Positions 1 through 12,000 of a stretch of DNA of 64,000 nucleotides are shown here, one piece after another. The stretch's first letter is position 1. Every line of letters starts with the position of its first letter. The notes under the pieces were generated by a model, which searched no databases, had not been told where the DNA came from, and saw only the letters and a program-made list of their open reading frames with translations. Source of the stretch: Flabesymbios commensalis (taxonomy: Eukaryota > Annelida > Polychaeta > Terebellida > Flabelligeridae). The stretch lies in assembly GCA_964017125.1 (NCBI GenBank), contig OZ024915.1:22226437-22290436 (forward strand), given 5' to 3'. Both the position numbers and the translations under genes were made by a program.

Positions 1-219
1 TATATTTATGAAGGAAAACAGCTGACTTTTTTCTCAAAAAGTTGGTTTCAGTTTGTATACAACATTCCCTTCGGTTTTCTATCCAAAGTAGGCCTATAGG
101 CCTAACTCCAGTTCCTCATCCATTCTACATGCATTCTACAGCACACCATAGTAAACTACTGGAATGTTCTTCAGAGAGAACATCTAATTTCAGGAGGTTG
201 CCTAGGTCTGCAGATGTGA

Positions 220-1194
220 CTAAATGTTATACTTATTTCTCGAATCTCTATCACATACAACAACTCGTTTGTGCCTACAGTATACTATCAAGGCGATGAC
301 TACAGTAGTGAGCAGGAACGCTACACCGTATAGAACCAAATCGAGGCGTGTGGCGATCTTGAAGAGAACTTTGAAGGCGGCTTCGTCCCAGCGATGCCAA
401 GAACCACCGGGAACTCGCCAGAAATAGTACGTGAGCAGTTTGTCAAGGGGCAAGATAAGCACCTGTTCCTTGTGAAGGTGACTGGATACTGAATGCGTTA
501 GATGCATGGGACCGGCACTCCACATGATAGTGATATGTGGAGTGAAATACCAGTTGTTGGTGGACTGTAGTGTATCGATGGCAATGCGGAATAACGGATG
601 TCTTGGAGTGGTGGCCATGAACCAGTTAGTCACTCCGGTGGGCACAGCCTCTGCCAAGAGAACAGTGTAGTTCATTGTGTTACGTAGAATCTGATCCGTG
701 GAAAAATGACACCCTACGTCTAAATCTAGATATACTCCGCCATAGTGATATAAAATAAAATAGCGAGATGAATCAACTCGCTGAATCGCGTATGGATAGC
801 TATAATATGTTGGAAGAAACCAAGGATATTCTTTGGCCAAGAATTCTTCAACCATTTTGTCTGTCCAGAATACGTGTTTATATTCATGATGCTTCTCCAA
901 ACAAGACTTGTAAGTTCGCTGCCACCGCTCTGGAACCTCAGTTGTTTTCCATGTCTGATGAAGTAGCTTTGGAATGGTAGAGTTGTCGCATCCGTGGCAT
1001 GTCCTCACAGGATATGGTGCAAGATGGCTGGGGGACCATACTACTAAATAGAAATAGAGGGCATAACCCATTTTATACACCAAGTATGTGCCTAGCGTGG
1101 CCAGCATACTCAGCAAAAACACACGTAAGGAAAGCTTGCCTGGCCATGTCTTCGCAATTTGAATCTTCTCCTTGAGTTTCCACATCTTGACCAT
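220..1194 (-). CDS. GT32 / DXD-type glycosyltransferase, membrane-anchored
   Basis: This is a 324-codon reading frame without interruption, the only intact host-like gene seen here. It resembles the glycosyltransferase family with a DXD motif (GT32; inositol-phosphoceramide mannosyltransferase SUR1/CSH1 and alpha-1,4-glycosyltransferase relatives). Those enzymes move a sugar from a nucleotide-sugar to a lipid or glycan in the Golgi lumen. Visible are a hydrophobic segment near residues 23-52, fitting a type II signal anchor. The N-terminal family block LLHQTW lies at 77-82. The R-x-x-I-L-Y-x-Y-G-G-V-Y-x-D-x-D block lies at 144-159, with the metal-binding DXD at D157/D159. GGSWHRWD lies at 263-270, and a second hydrophobic segment at about 286-305 precedes a basic tail. 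Length matches the family's usual 300-400 residues. The start is the first ATG; a second, at codon 4, is possible. Substrate and sugar cannot be read from sequence. Unspliced coding could mean a naturally single-exon gene or a retrocopy. Confidence 0.85.
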   Translation of the reverse strand: MVKMWKLKEKIQIAKTWPGKLSLRVFLLSMLATLGTYLVYKMGYALYFYLVVWSPSHLAPYPVRTCHGCDNSTIPKLLHQTWKTTEVPERWQRTYKSCLEKHHEYKHVFWTDKMVEEFLAKEYPWFLPTYYSYPYAIQRVDSSRYFILYHYGGVYLDLDVGCHFSTDQILRNTMNYTVLLAEAVPTGVTNWFMATTPRHPLFRIAIDTLQSTNNWYFTPHITIMWSAGPMHLTHSVSSHLHKEQVLILPLDKLLTYYFWRVPGGSWHRWDEAAFKVLFKIATRLDLVLYGVAFLLTTVVIALIVYCRHKRVVVCDRDSRNKYNI

Positions 1195-1729
1195 TTATGG
1201 CAAGGTTTCTGAATCAGGATGGGAAATCACTTCATTTCTTGCTCTTCAATTTAGTCCTGGATCATATCTCTCGTTTATTTTTTTTCTGCAAAAAAAAAAT
1301 AAAAATTTATGGAACTTGTATAAACATGTGGGTAAGCATATCATATCATGGATCCTTCAAAATCCTAATTGACAGACTTAATTTCGATCTTCGCACTGAA
1401 ATAATTTAAAAAGTATAATGGCTGTAGACTATATGTATTCAAATTAAGCAGATAGATAAAAGTAAGACACTTATGTCTTCATGGTTTATACAGAAATATT
1501 TCAGCTTTTAAGGGTTAATCTGTGGTGTGTGTCCACGTCAATTTCAGTCAAAAAAGTATGTAAAAATGTATGTATTCAGTTACGCACCTCTCTAGAATTT
1601 ACCTTAGTGGATGCCCCCACAATCTAGTCAGTGAAAGCATAGGCACGTGCCCTTTCCATACCTATCAATCTACACAAAAACTAGAAAGGTGTATCGACGC
1701 CTCCGCTGTAAAGGCTATCACTCCCCTTC
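1195..1729. other. Upstream of the GT32 gene, nothing assignable
   Basis: AT-rich DNA that would hold the promoter and 5' leader of the minus-strand glycosyltransferase gene. I see no clear TATA box, repeat or coding signal that I would defend. Confidence 0.5.
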
Positions 1730-2420
1730 CGGCCTTACCCTCCCATTCGAAAAAAATGTATTCCGAACGGAGGTTATAGACAAAAAAAATTGTCTTGCCC
1801 CCCCACTTTTTTGTTCAAATTTGTTTTGAACCCTCCTTTGCAAAAAGTAACCAAATTGGCCTCGACCCCTCACCCCCTGGTCTGCCTAGCCCCGCTTGTA
1901 AATAAATGTAATACAGAGAGCCTACTGCGTTAAATGAAAAAAACAGACCCTTAAAATAAATATTTGTTAAAACCCCCCACGTGCCCACCCTGCCTGATTT
2001 TTTTTAATTGGCCTGGATCATCCCCCCAACCTGCCTTAGCCTCCCATTTGAAAAAAATCCCCCTTCCCCTACGGGCGGGGGATAAAAAAGTAATCCGGAC
2101 GGAGGTCATAGAAACAAAATAATAAGTGGTCTTGACCGCCCGACTTTTTTGTTCAAATTTGTTTTGAACCCCCACAGCCCCCCTGGCAAAAAAATAAAAT
2201 TGGCCTTGATCCGCCCTTCACCCCCGGCCTGACCCTTACATCCCGTAAATCAATGTAGGCCTAATCCACAGAGGCTACTGCGCTAAATGAAAAAAATACC
2301 CTATAAATAAATATTTATTAAAACCCCCTGTGTGCCCACCCTGCCTGATTTTTTTTTAAATTGGCCTTGATCACCCCCCTTCCTGTCTTAACCTCCCATT
2401 CTAAAACAAGAACCCTGCGG
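1730..2420. repeat. Tandem repeat, two diverged units of about 340-350 bp
   Basis: A C-rich and T-rich block occurs twice in direct order. Shared landmarks are TTCAAATTTGTTTTGAAC at 1815 and again near 2152, CTACTGCG(T/C)TAAATGAAAAAAA near 1923 and 2275, and CCCACCCTGCCTGATTTTTT near 1983 and 2336. The period is about 340-352 bp. A G-rich end-like word (GGGCGGGGGATAAAAA) at about 2074 resembles the ends of the arrays near 37.4 and 38.5 kb. Coding potential is absent. Confidence 0.7.
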
Positions 2421-2590
2421 TTCTGAACATTATTGAGAGTATTTTTGCATTAGTCTGAAGTTGATATTTATATTAAGTAATGGGCCATGTAAAATTGTAA
2501 TCAAAACAAATATATTTTCCGCCAATACAGCCCAGCAGATACTATGTTAAGCCAATGTTGGCTTAAGGCTGGTACAGCGTCGTATGAAGT

Positions 2591-2703
2591 GAGGACAGTG
2601 CCATCTCAATTATCTCACCATCCTCAGGAGGTTCTCCTGGCCCAGTTTAGCCTATATGTGCACAAAGGTGGCCTAAAGCCCGATTCATTTCATTTTTTTT
2701 ACT
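2591..2703 (+). repeat. SINE fragment, 3' half
   Basis: Matches the tail half of the tRNA-derived SINE seen complete at 20590-20910: GAGGACAGTG, ATCTCACCATCCTCAGGAGG, GTGCACAAAGGTGGCCTAAA and CCCGATTCATTTCATTTTT occur in the same order. The tRNA-like heads are missing, so this is a 5'-truncated retroposed copy. Confidence 0.8.
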
Positions 2704-5700
2704 GGTAGCTTCAAATCACCGTACCGGATAGCGATATTTTTATAAAGATACGACTTTTTGAAATTAGCTGTTCACAGACTGTGTCACGTCTGCAGATGTC
2801 TGCCGGCCTGTATTGACAAGATACGATTTTTTATGTTTCCACATAGTTGGGACGCATATCATATCAGATGCTTTCTGGTGATATAACTATTTTTACTGTA
2901 TCTTAAATACTTTTTCTGTTATTAATTTAAAACCATGTTTAAATGGGGTGTTCGATGTTAATATTTATTTATTTACATGCGCTGCAGTTAACATCCAGTG
3001 CACCCTTGGCGTTACAAGGTGCATTACACCACTAATTAGCAGGGGACGTCAGCGGTGTCCGTGTGTCTGCTAGTTGTGATAAACATCCCACTTCAAATAC
3101 CTAACTTTTTCAATTATGGTCGCACGGACATGTAATAAATATCACCAGAAAACTTATTCAATGCAATGCTGAAAATAGTGATATAAATTAGATAATGATA
3201 GCGCTTAAACTCGCAAAGTTATTGATTTGAAAAATAAGGCAGGGTGCAGTCTATCATCATTGAGAATAAACGTAAACGGGGTACGCCGCCACGAGATGCC
3301 AAGCCGATGCCGCCATTGATGACGACGGCCCAGAATTAGAACAACACTGCACCAACGTCTCACCCCGACCATATTCACAGCCACGTGCATTACAGTGCCT
3401 CAGAGTGTAATAACTTGTTACACGTTAAGATAATATGTGTGCTAGTGCGCGCGTTGGTTATATTGTCTGCTTAACTTCAATCTTGGTCAACATAGAAGAC
3501 GCCCGCCTAGCCTGTTTGCCAATGAATTTTGCATTGAGAATACAGTGTACATCCATAACATTTGTTTAAAAAAAAATATTTAGCAATGTATTATCGATCA
3601 ATCTATAGAGTTTCGGGTTGAGTTAGAGTGTAATGTGTGTGACACATTAACAGAACCACAGCGTGCACAGTGTCAGCCTGGATCTCTCACAGCTATTTTT
3701 CAAACCTAATGTAGGCACCTGGATTAAGTAGGTTCTACTAGGCTGTACGTTGAGTTGTGTCAAAATGACGGTAGCTCGTCAGCATTGCTTACAGGATAAG
3801 TGATGACTGCATGGTCATTGCACTGACTCAGTGATCATTGAGTCAGACAGATTGATCAGCGTTTCAGCCATAAACATCGCGCCCTGTTAAATACGCCCTG
3901 CTAAATATCACCCCCGTGCTCCAAGATAAAAAAACGTAGCGTGGTATCGTCCAATGATCTCCGTGCACATACAATAAACCAGCCCCTACTGCGTCTCCCT
4001 ACCTGGCACGTTTTTAGGGATAATAAAGTACATTGTCTTGCTGGCCCAGAATGAAAAACTATGACTCAATATTCAGCCTAGTCTTAATTTTTGACGGGTC
4101 GACATCAATTGAAATTAGCTGTCACAGTCAGTGTCACATGTATGTTTTGTACAGCAAAGCATAGACCTATATTGAAATGTGGAAAAATAATTGCCTCAAT
4201 TCTTATGAAAACACAAGCAACTTCCAGTACTTCTAAATTACCTGTGTTACCGTTAGAACCGGCAATTAACGCAACTGCGCTCATCAGACTGTCACGAAAA
4301 TTGAGGTGTTTAAAGGGTGCTGTCCTTACATCAAATTCGGCCCGTTTTACGTTTTTTCTAGAGTTTCACCCCTCTCAGATACGACTACCCCTTTGATGCG
4401 ACTTTGGTTCTCTGGCAGCATGAAAGTCGTATCAGAGGGGACTATACTGTACTGTGCAAGCAAAAAAAAATATAGATATTTTTTTTGATTTTTTTTCTCA
4501 CTTTCGTTTTGTGGTGTCTTCCTATTTGCGCTTTATATAGCTAACTGACCGATTTTGTAATATAATGGCTTTTAATATCAGTTTTTCATGCAGAAAAAAC
4601 GTGCCAGCTATTACTTAGTGGGAAACCACACATGCTGCAAATTTTATGCAGCAGTGTAAGGGTTAATATTTCACCATACTTTGTCCTTTTTCCATGTCAA
4701 ATCGTCGTAATGAAAAAGTTAACTTATATATAACAGGCATTGCTATGTTTCTGAATAACTGCGTGCATTGATTCACAATCACCACTGGGCCAAGACTAGC
4801 CCAGCATTGGGTCAATGAGTTGTGCCTTCCGGGTGATAGCTGATCAAAGGCATACCACATCTGCCTTTCTGTCTCTGTACAGTTGGCTCGATCCTGACTT
4901 AAAAATTGATCATTTCATCAATATTGGCGCTAAGGAAGTCTGTAATATATCAACCTTGAATAGCTTGAGCTGAAAAGAACAAATATATATCTTGAATCCT
5001 GATATATTTATAATTTAAATAGATTTAGTTCACAGTCAGAAGTGAGGAGGTGGCGAGTCCTGCGTATTACATAATCACAGTTAGCCAGGAGCCGGGTGTG
5101 TATCATGTGTATACACTGACATACACAGCCACAATTAACAAACACAGTACCTGCTTACACTACAAGTAAGTAGATACTGCCTTTCGAGTTTGTAGCAGTA
5201 TCAGATCACTTACGGAAAGTGGAATGGCCCTTCAGTATATGACTGACCCAAATATCGTGCATGAGATTGGTCGAGATTACTTTCTCGACCAATGATGAGC
5301 CTGAGATCTAGTTCAGCCTCATTGACATTGCACTGCATCAATGTCACGTGTCTGTCGTCCATGTTGAGATGTGAGTGACCTAGTTGTCATGGTTGTTGTG
5401 TGTGTCATAGGTCAGGGAAGGCCATCTCGTCCAATGGTTTGCCTAAGATGGAGATCAACAGCACTAAGAATTTTTTTACCACAATATTGGCTGTGGCGCT
5501 AGATGCTATTAAGACCAAGGGTTAGATATTCAAAGGCAAGATATATCATTGCAAAATATTGCATCTATATCATAATATATTTGCTTTGGAAAGTAGAACA
5601 TCTGCCAGCTTCCCCCAGTTTCAGACTCTCATTGTGGCAATTTCTTAACATTATATTGGACTAGTTTGATCCCAAGGTAAGCAATGTTGTCAGTAAAATC

Positions 5701-5908
5701 TATTGGCTATCTACAGGGTATAAACTGATGGCTCAACCCACAGCTCAAAAATTGGAGACCACCAACTGTCGTAAAATTGATGACGGAAATCCTAATACAA
5801 ATATTTATGCTTATTCAGAAACAACGTTCAATGTGCCTACTATAGTCTATGGAATGACAGAAAATTGAACCTATGCGTTTGCCGTATTTGAGAAGATGTG
5901 AGTGATAG
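2704..5908. other. Intergenic, no gene recognised; two small hairpins
   Basis: No supported coding region. Two inverted repeats stand out. At 4369-4440, CCCCTCTCAGATACGAC faces GTCGTATCAGAGGGG. At 5266-5293, ATTGGTCGAG faces CTCGACCAAT, a smaller version of the core of the hairpin at 28513-28616. The rest is AT-rich unique-looking sequence. Confidence 0.5.
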
Positions 5909-6009
5909 TCATTTGGGACACACATTATATGGACACAAAAAAACAGTGCTCAGAATCCGTTTTGTGAACCATATTAAAACATTATTGGAATGAGTTCCAA
6001 TAATGTAAA

Positions 6010-6165
6010 AATGTAGTCCGGTCGGACAGACAGACAGACAGACAGACAGACGGACGGACGGACGGACGGACGGACGGACGGACGGACGGACGGACGGATG
6101 GACGGACAACCAGACTACATAATGCCTCCGGCCGCAGGCTCGCGGAAGCATAAAAACAAGGTAGA
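6010..6165 (-). repeat. GACA/GACG microsatellite inside an interspersed-repeat end
   Basis: About six GACA units pass directly into about fourteen GACG units (6024-6107), followed by a GC-rich word (GCCTCCGGCCGCAGGCTCGCGG). Similar GGACGGACGGAC tracts sit next to the array ends near 37370 and 38450. The tract may therefore belong to the end of a transposed family and not be a lone microsatellite. Frames that read it as protein give only a Val-Arg-Pro-Ser repeat and are not credible genes. Confidence 0.6.
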
Positions 6166-6489
6166 CAACGCATAGAGTCGAAAGGCAGATGGTAAAATGG
6201 AAAGTTGCTGTATTTAGCCTTAGTAATCAATAAAATAAGCCACAAATGACAATATTTTCATTACATCCTAAAAGGTAATAATTATTTTAAATTATACCAG
6301 ATACAAGTCTTGTATAATAATATTCAACATTCCGAAAAATATAACTCTGGTTGATCCCGAACATTCGTCAGAGGTCAATGGGCTTGATTGGTTACAATAT
6401 TTTATGCGTTTTCCTTGTTTGAAATTTAGACGTGTGTCAATCAGCAGGTCGTGCAGAAAACTGCAAAATAAAAATGCTGACCAAGTATT

Positions 6490-6578
6490 CCCCAGCAAAC
6501 ATGAAACGTTGATCCACTGTTGTCTAAATGTTGGTTAACCGTCTGAAACGCTGACGCAACTCTAAGCAACCTGTAGGT
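6490..6578. repeat. Member of the CAGCAAAC palindromic family (diverged)
   Basis: Begins CCCAGCAAACATGAAACGTTG and contains AACCGTCTGAAACGCTGACGCAAC. This is the opening plus the central GTCTGCGACGCTGG-type core seen in the better-preserved copy at 31144-31245. The right arm is poorly conserved. Confidence 0.5.
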
Positions 6579-8092
6579 CCATGTGTATTTTAGCAGGATC
6601 ATGTCAGAGTCAAAAACGTTGAAAGTCTATACTTTTAAAATGGATAATACATGATTAATTCAGTATTTGCATGATTGGGGTGGCTATAGAGACTACAACA
6701 ATGCCATAAAATATAATAGGTACTATAATATAATAGGGAACATAACAACATAATAGGGACTATAACAATGCACAGTATTGAAGAATCATCGCAACACAAA
6801 ACAACACATGTTGCAATGAGTTATATAATATCGGCAACGGCTGGGATAAATGTAATGTGTCCTGTATTTTAGGACCATAATTATTACCTAGCAGGAGCTA
6901 CTTGACTCAGCAGAGGCTACTTCGGCAGTAGCCTAAGCAATAAAGATGAAGTCACAGCCTCACCTTCTATATTAAACGCACATAAGAAATCGTCATTACC
7001 ATACAGCTCTTCACGTGTGACCTGTATCTGTGTATTGTTATTTACCCTTTTATGTATGGGTGTGCTACTTATACATGGACAGCAAATTTAAATATTTTAA
7101 CTTTTTGGACGTTTAGTTAGAATGCATTTTTTCAAATGTTTGGCCATATCTATATTACATTTTACTCGTACTTATACAGGGACAATCCTATATAGCGGGA
7201 GAAAAGATATTGGGCAATCTACCCTTAAGCCCAAAACCTGGGGAAATTTAAACGTCAATGGACGACAAATATAGTAGAACATTATATGATAATTCAGGCC
7301 AGAAAGGTGAGCAGACTACATATTTATTAATCGACTAAAGCTACCAGGCTAATCCATTTTTCTTTTGAATTGACTTGATTAAATCAAGGCAATTCAAAAG
7401 AAAATTGGAGCAACCAGGTAACCCACACCACACCTAAAAACTGAACTGAAGACATCTAGATTCCACGATAATTGCACATGCTTTTAACAAAGGGACATGA
7501 AAATATTGGCATTGCCAGATATGGAATTTAATCAGTTATGTTGGTTACGATGGTTACATTGCTCGATAGAAACGATGCAATAAATCATATGAAAGTAAAT
7601 ATGACAATTCCCCCCAACCTCCCCCCACCACCACCAATGATCATAGTTCAACCTCAGCCATCACTTAAAAATGTGTTTCGCAATAAATAACGAAAACGAA
7701 TAATCCTATGATCTATACAGCATACACGGCTGTATACTTTAAAGCAGAGCAATCGATGAGATATAATATATGAGAGCATCGTGCTTACAATAAATATCCC
7801 AATTGAGAACGTCCGTGGTGATCCCAATTATAATGGAATAACTTCCATCTCTGAATTACTTCTAACCATTTGGTAGCGAGACGCATGGTAAAAAACCTCA
7901 GATCATTCGGTTAAAATTTAATATTCATGATGGTATCGCGCTTAGAAAACATTTCTAAGCGGCTTTGATATCCTAACTATCATATAACAGACTACAGTCC
8001 GAATCTTCGTAGCCTGCTTGTATTATGTATTAATTTGTCATTATTCAAGACAAAACAACACACATTTATATCACTGGAGTGTTTAGACTGTT
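6579..8092. other. Intergenic; hairpin at 7341-7418, otherwise nothing seen
   Basis: The only structure I can support is an inverted repeat at about 7341-7418. The arm TTTTCTTTTGAATTGACTTG is answered by CAAGGCAATTCAAAAGAAAA, and outer bases CTACCAGG/ACCAGGTAA extend the pairing imperfectly. It may be a small MITE. A short C-rich stretch lies near 7608-7635. No coding region is supported. Confidence 0.45.
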
Positions 8093-10752
8093 GCTTCAAA
8101 ATTGGAACTATTTGATGATCTGACCTTATCATCAGGCAAGTTACTACTTGTTGGGGATCTAAATTTTCATCTAGATGACATATCAAACAACGAAGCCAAC
8201 ACATTCCTTGCCCTTCTATCAGCTACAAATCATGAACAGCATCTTACTGAGGCCACTCACATCGGAGGCCACATCCTCGATCCAGTCATCACGAGACGTG
8301 GCGAACTTCCTATCAGAGACATCACATATGATCATTCTATTCGAAGCGACCATTATGCTGTGATTTTCACTATTCCCATCAGTGCACCACTCATCACAAA
8401 ACAGACTGTAAACATACGAAAGTGGCAAAACATCAATACTGATGCATTCTGTGAGGATATTAAGTCATCAGATATCCTATCTGCACTACTGAATCCATCT
8501 ACCAGCGCAACAGATGCATTTTCCACCTACAACACTACATTGGAAGCCCTACTCGACAATCATGCTCCAGTTGTAAAGCGCACTATGACCATTAGAGCGG
8601 AGTCACCTTGGTTCAACGCTGAGATAAAGCGGGCCAAGGCAAAGTGACGAGTACTCGAGGATCAATGGCGTAAAACCAAACTAACTGTTCACGGGGGATG
8701 TATACACACCAACGAGACCTCACAATACTATCATGTCAAGCTGTCTGTTCGCGACCAGAAGCAGTTATACACTGTCGCTAACAATCTTCTTCACCGAAGC
8801 AAGGCTAAAACACTGCCAACACACAGCTCAGCTGAGGAACTCGCAAACAAATTTGGAAATTTCTTCCATGACAAGGTGCAAATAATACACGCAGCTTTGA
8901 AGACGTCACCATGTCCAAGACCAGATATGGACACTAGTAGCTACATTACAAAAGGCTCGGGACCTAACCCAAGACAAGAGCTGACAATGCTAACACCTGC
9001 AACTCAAAAAGAGGTATCCTACCTTCTGAAGAAATCGGCTCCTAACACATGCGGACTGGATCCTATACCAACTCAGCTTTTGAAGAAATGTTCAAGTGTC
9101 ACAATCCCTGTCTTGACAAACATCATCAACAAAACTTTGAAGGAAGGTATGCCTACAGCAATGAGAGTAGCCTCTGTAACACCAATACTTAAGAAACCAC
9201 ATTTGGACGCTGAAGTACTAAAAAACTATAGACCAATTTCAAATCTCTCTTTCGTCTCGAAATAAACGGGAAAAATTGTTGCAGAAAGACTGATTTCTCA
9301 TCTTCAGAACAAAAATCTCCAAGAACCATTGCAGTCAGCATACAGAAAACACTGCAGCACTGAAACAGCTCTGCTAAAAGTTCAAGATGATATCCTGAAG
9401 AACCTTGATAAGCGAAAAGGTGTTGTGCTTCTTCTTCTTGACCTAAGTGCTGCCTTCGACACTGTAGACCACGGAACCCTCATCAACACCCTGAAAAATG
9501 AGGTTGGCGTGACTGGAGAGTGTCTCGCGTGGATCCAATCCTACCTGGAGGAGAGACAGCAGAGGGTGATCATCGACAACAGATCTGACAGTAGGACTTT
9601 GAAATGTGGGGTACCACAGGGTTCTGTGTTAGGCCCTCTGCTGTTCTCCATTTACACTATTCCACTCGCGGCCATAATGAGGAAGCACGGCATATTATAT
9701 CATCTGTATGCCGATGACACTCAGCTGTACTTAGAGTTCAGCCTCAGTGACACAAATTCACGAGACAACGATATTCATCACCTTGAGTTATGTATTAAGG
9801 ACATACACGTACATGGATGCGCTTAAACATGCTCAAGCTTAATGATGATAAAACCGAACTTTTAATCATCTATCCTAAGTTATCCGACCTAGATAGTCTC
9901 TGTCGACGTGGGTAATAGCACTATCAAAGCAGCTACGGAAGCTAGAAACCTGGGTGTCATCTTTGACTCCACCATGTCATCAGGGAAACACGTCGCCAGT
10001 ATATGCAGATCAGCTTACTTTCACTTGCACGCCATAGGTTGCATACGCAAATTCCTAGACCAGCAGAGCACAAAACAACTTGTCCACGCCCTGGTACTCT
10101 CACGTCTAGACACCTGTAACAGTCTGTTGAGAGAGCTCCCCTCAAACTTGCCACAACGACTACAACAGGTCCAAAATATGTGTGCACGCATTATCATGCT
10201 CAGTAACAAGAGAAACCATGTTGCACCACTCATGAAAGAGCTACACTGGTTACCAATTAAATGTCGCATAAACGACAAACTTTTAATGCTGACTTTTAAG
10301 TACCTCCACCAACTTGCTCCCCAGTATCTGGCGGATCTGGTGACTATTTATGAACCAGGACGTTCTCTGCGCTCTTCAAATACACTGTCGCTAACTGAAC
10401 GCAAAGCACGCACCAAAACATATGGGGAAAGAACTTTTTCATACATGGCACCACGATTCTGGAATGCTCTCCTATCTTCACTCCGTCAGTGCCAGTCAAT
10501 AACGAATTTTAAAACGAAGTTAAAGACTCATCTTTTTAAAAACCATTACGACTCATAACATTTCTCATAATCATTATTATTAGCCTCACCAACTAGTTTT
10601 TAATATCTCGCCGAAGGACTTTTATCTGTGATAATATATCGTCTTAGAATTACCTCTTCTTAAATGTAATTCTAGTTCAATGTACGGCGCCCCAGAACAT
10701 ATTTGGATGTGGCGCTCTATAAAAGACTGATATAATAATAATAATAATAATA
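8093..10752 (+). mobile_element. 5'-truncated CR1/L2-type LINE (non-LTR retrotransposon)
   Basis: The element starts inside the endonuclease domain and runs through reverse transcriptase to a non-coding 3' end. That end reads GGCGCTCTATAAAAGACTGA and closes with an AAT-type trinucleotide tail (10733-10752). Such short-repeat 3' tails, in place of poly(A), are typical of the CR1/L2 group. The missing 5' end is the usual result of incomplete reverse transcription at insertion. Two other LINE tails in the window (12334-12760 and 41885-42160, minus strand) belong to a related but different subfamily. I did not identify a target-site duplication. Confidence 0.9.
8102..10558 (+). pseudogene. LINE ORF2 remnant: endonuclease C-terminus, reverse transcriptase, C-terminal region
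   Basis: The first block contains GDLNFHLD and SDHYAV, the late motifs of the AP-like endonuclease that nicks target DNA. A linker follows, then the reverse transcriptase. The RT shows NYRPISNLSFVSK, then LQSAYRKHCSTETALL, then LLLLDLSAAFDTVDH with the first catalytic Asp region, then GVPQGSVLGPLLF, and YADDTQLYL with the catalytic YADD. The C-terminal block shows LGVIFDS, LHWLPIKCRI and APRFWNALL, as in CR1/L2 proteins. It is dead: in-frame stops occur after about codon 181 and after SFVSK (about 9263), and a frame change lies near 9820-9910. The N-terminal part of the endonuclease is lost with the 5' truncation. Confidence 0.9.
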
Positions 10753-11386
10753 TGGAACAGCTAGCACCCAGGACTTATGGGGAACTTGTATGGTACGAAA
10801 AACCCGGCCGTCATAACCTTATTATACTGGAACAGCCCTGTCTTTCTGGGGTGTTATAGCTAAGGTGACGTTGAATAACAAACCATTGACGTGTGCATCG
10901 TACTTATCAGCTTATGGAAGGCCACCATTCAATCTCCGTGGGGTGGGGGGACGGACAAATTATTTATTTCAACCCGGATCGGCGGCGCGCTAAAAAAACA
11001 AACATTATTACATGTCTATTTTGAACAGCTCTGGAAATATAACATTCATTTCATGCAGATTATGCCCGAAATTATTTATTTAAAAAATACTACACCCCCC
11101 TGAAGATGGAATGGTGGCCCCCTTACAATAAAGAGTCATATAACATGGAGACGGAGGAAAATGCTCTGCCACGCTGGCCCTACAACATTGGGTGACGCAT
11201 CGTGTTCACCGGGTGGTCACGCCTGTTGTATATATAAACAGATAAATATTTGCAAAAATGGACTCATAAACAATTGTGAACCAGGTAATAAGAGAACACT
11301 GTACTATTGTATAAGCGGGGGCTACGGGCTAGAGGAGAAGTATAATAATTATGTGAATTGTATAATGATGTGAATTGTTTAAACGT
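10753..11386. other. Intergenic, nothing assignable
   Basis: No supported gene. Short reading frames here lack any recognisable domain, and the sequence between the LINE tail and the TTAA MITE looks unique. Confidence 0.4.
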
Positions 11387-11488
11387 TTAACCCTTTCAGT
11401 GTGGGGACCGTCTTTATACGTCAGAATCTGACGTCTGTAGACGTCAGATTCTGACGTATAAAGACGATTCCCGCACTGAAAGGGTTAA
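11387..11488. mobile_element. piggyBac-like TTAA MITE, almost perfect palindrome
   Basis: A 102-bp hairpin bounded by TTAA on both sides (11387-11390 and 11485-11488), the fixed target site of piggyBac-type transposases. The arms open CCCTTTCAGTG and close CACTGAAAGGG, and they pair almost to the centre around GACGTCTG/TAGACGTC. TTAA flanks together with a CCCTTT terminus fit the piggyBac superfamily; the superfamily call is inference. No coding capacity. Confidence 0.75.
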
Positions 11489-11552
11489 AATATTTATAAA
11501 GGTCGTATACCCATAACATAGGCATTCAAATGAAGCGGAAGGAGCTAATTAG
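11489..11552 (+). repeat. Dispersed repeat (CATAACATAGG.ATTCAAATGAAGCGGAA), copy 1
   Basis: About 60 bp ending in ATTCAAATGAAGCGGAA recur at 12272-12335 in the same orientation. The same segment reappears inverted at about 16495-16540 (TTCCGCTTCATTTGAAT). The sequence lies right beside the TTAA MITE here and beside a relative of it at 16.5 kb, so it may belong to a larger element. Confidence 0.6.
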
Positions 11553-11759
11553 GACATTTATAATGAGTTAAAATTGAAAAAAAACTTTGGTCTCTAGGGT
11601 ATATGGCGTTGTAATGTTTAAAGCATGTAAAGTGCTAAACACGTTATATTTTTCTTTCAAGCAATGAAATTAATTTTGCTTCGATTGACACATTGTTTGA
11701 TTCAAATTATGTATATGGTGAGTGGACTTTTTTTAATTTAAATAAAACCACCTCTCCCC

Positions 11760-12000
11760 TTAACCCTTTGCCTGCTGATCACGACTATAGTCGTTTTTAA
11801 TCCGTGTTATCAGACGATTAAATCACAGTTATTGGGAATGGAATAGAGTGTTTAAACATTAAGATTTGCAAATGTTTGGTGGCAAATTAAACAAATTATG
11901 AGTAATTTTCAGCCATATGAAATTGTGGGTCGCGGTAGCGAGACAAAACTTCAAGTGGGTAAAAATTTAAATGGTTTAATTTAGTAGGATAAGGGTTCAA
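11760..12000 (+). mobile_element. Short TTAA-ended element with internal CTTCAAGTGGGT motif
   Basis: The left end reads TTAACCCTTTGCCTGCTGA and the right end GGATAAGGGTTCAA, giving imperfect termini of the TTAA-CCCTT type. The interior includes CACGACTATAGTCG, TTAAATCACAGTTATTGGGAA, and near 11935 GTCGCGGTAGCGAGAC followed by CTTCAAGTGGGT. A second copy lies at about 33375-33783, where an unrelated segment interrupts it. About 240 bp, non-coding, probably a non-autonomous DNA element. Confidence 0.55.

Noticed and set aside
5909-6245. Minus-strand frames with V-R-P-S repeats
   Set aside because: Pure translation of the GACG/GACA microsatellite in two frames; no flanking coding character.
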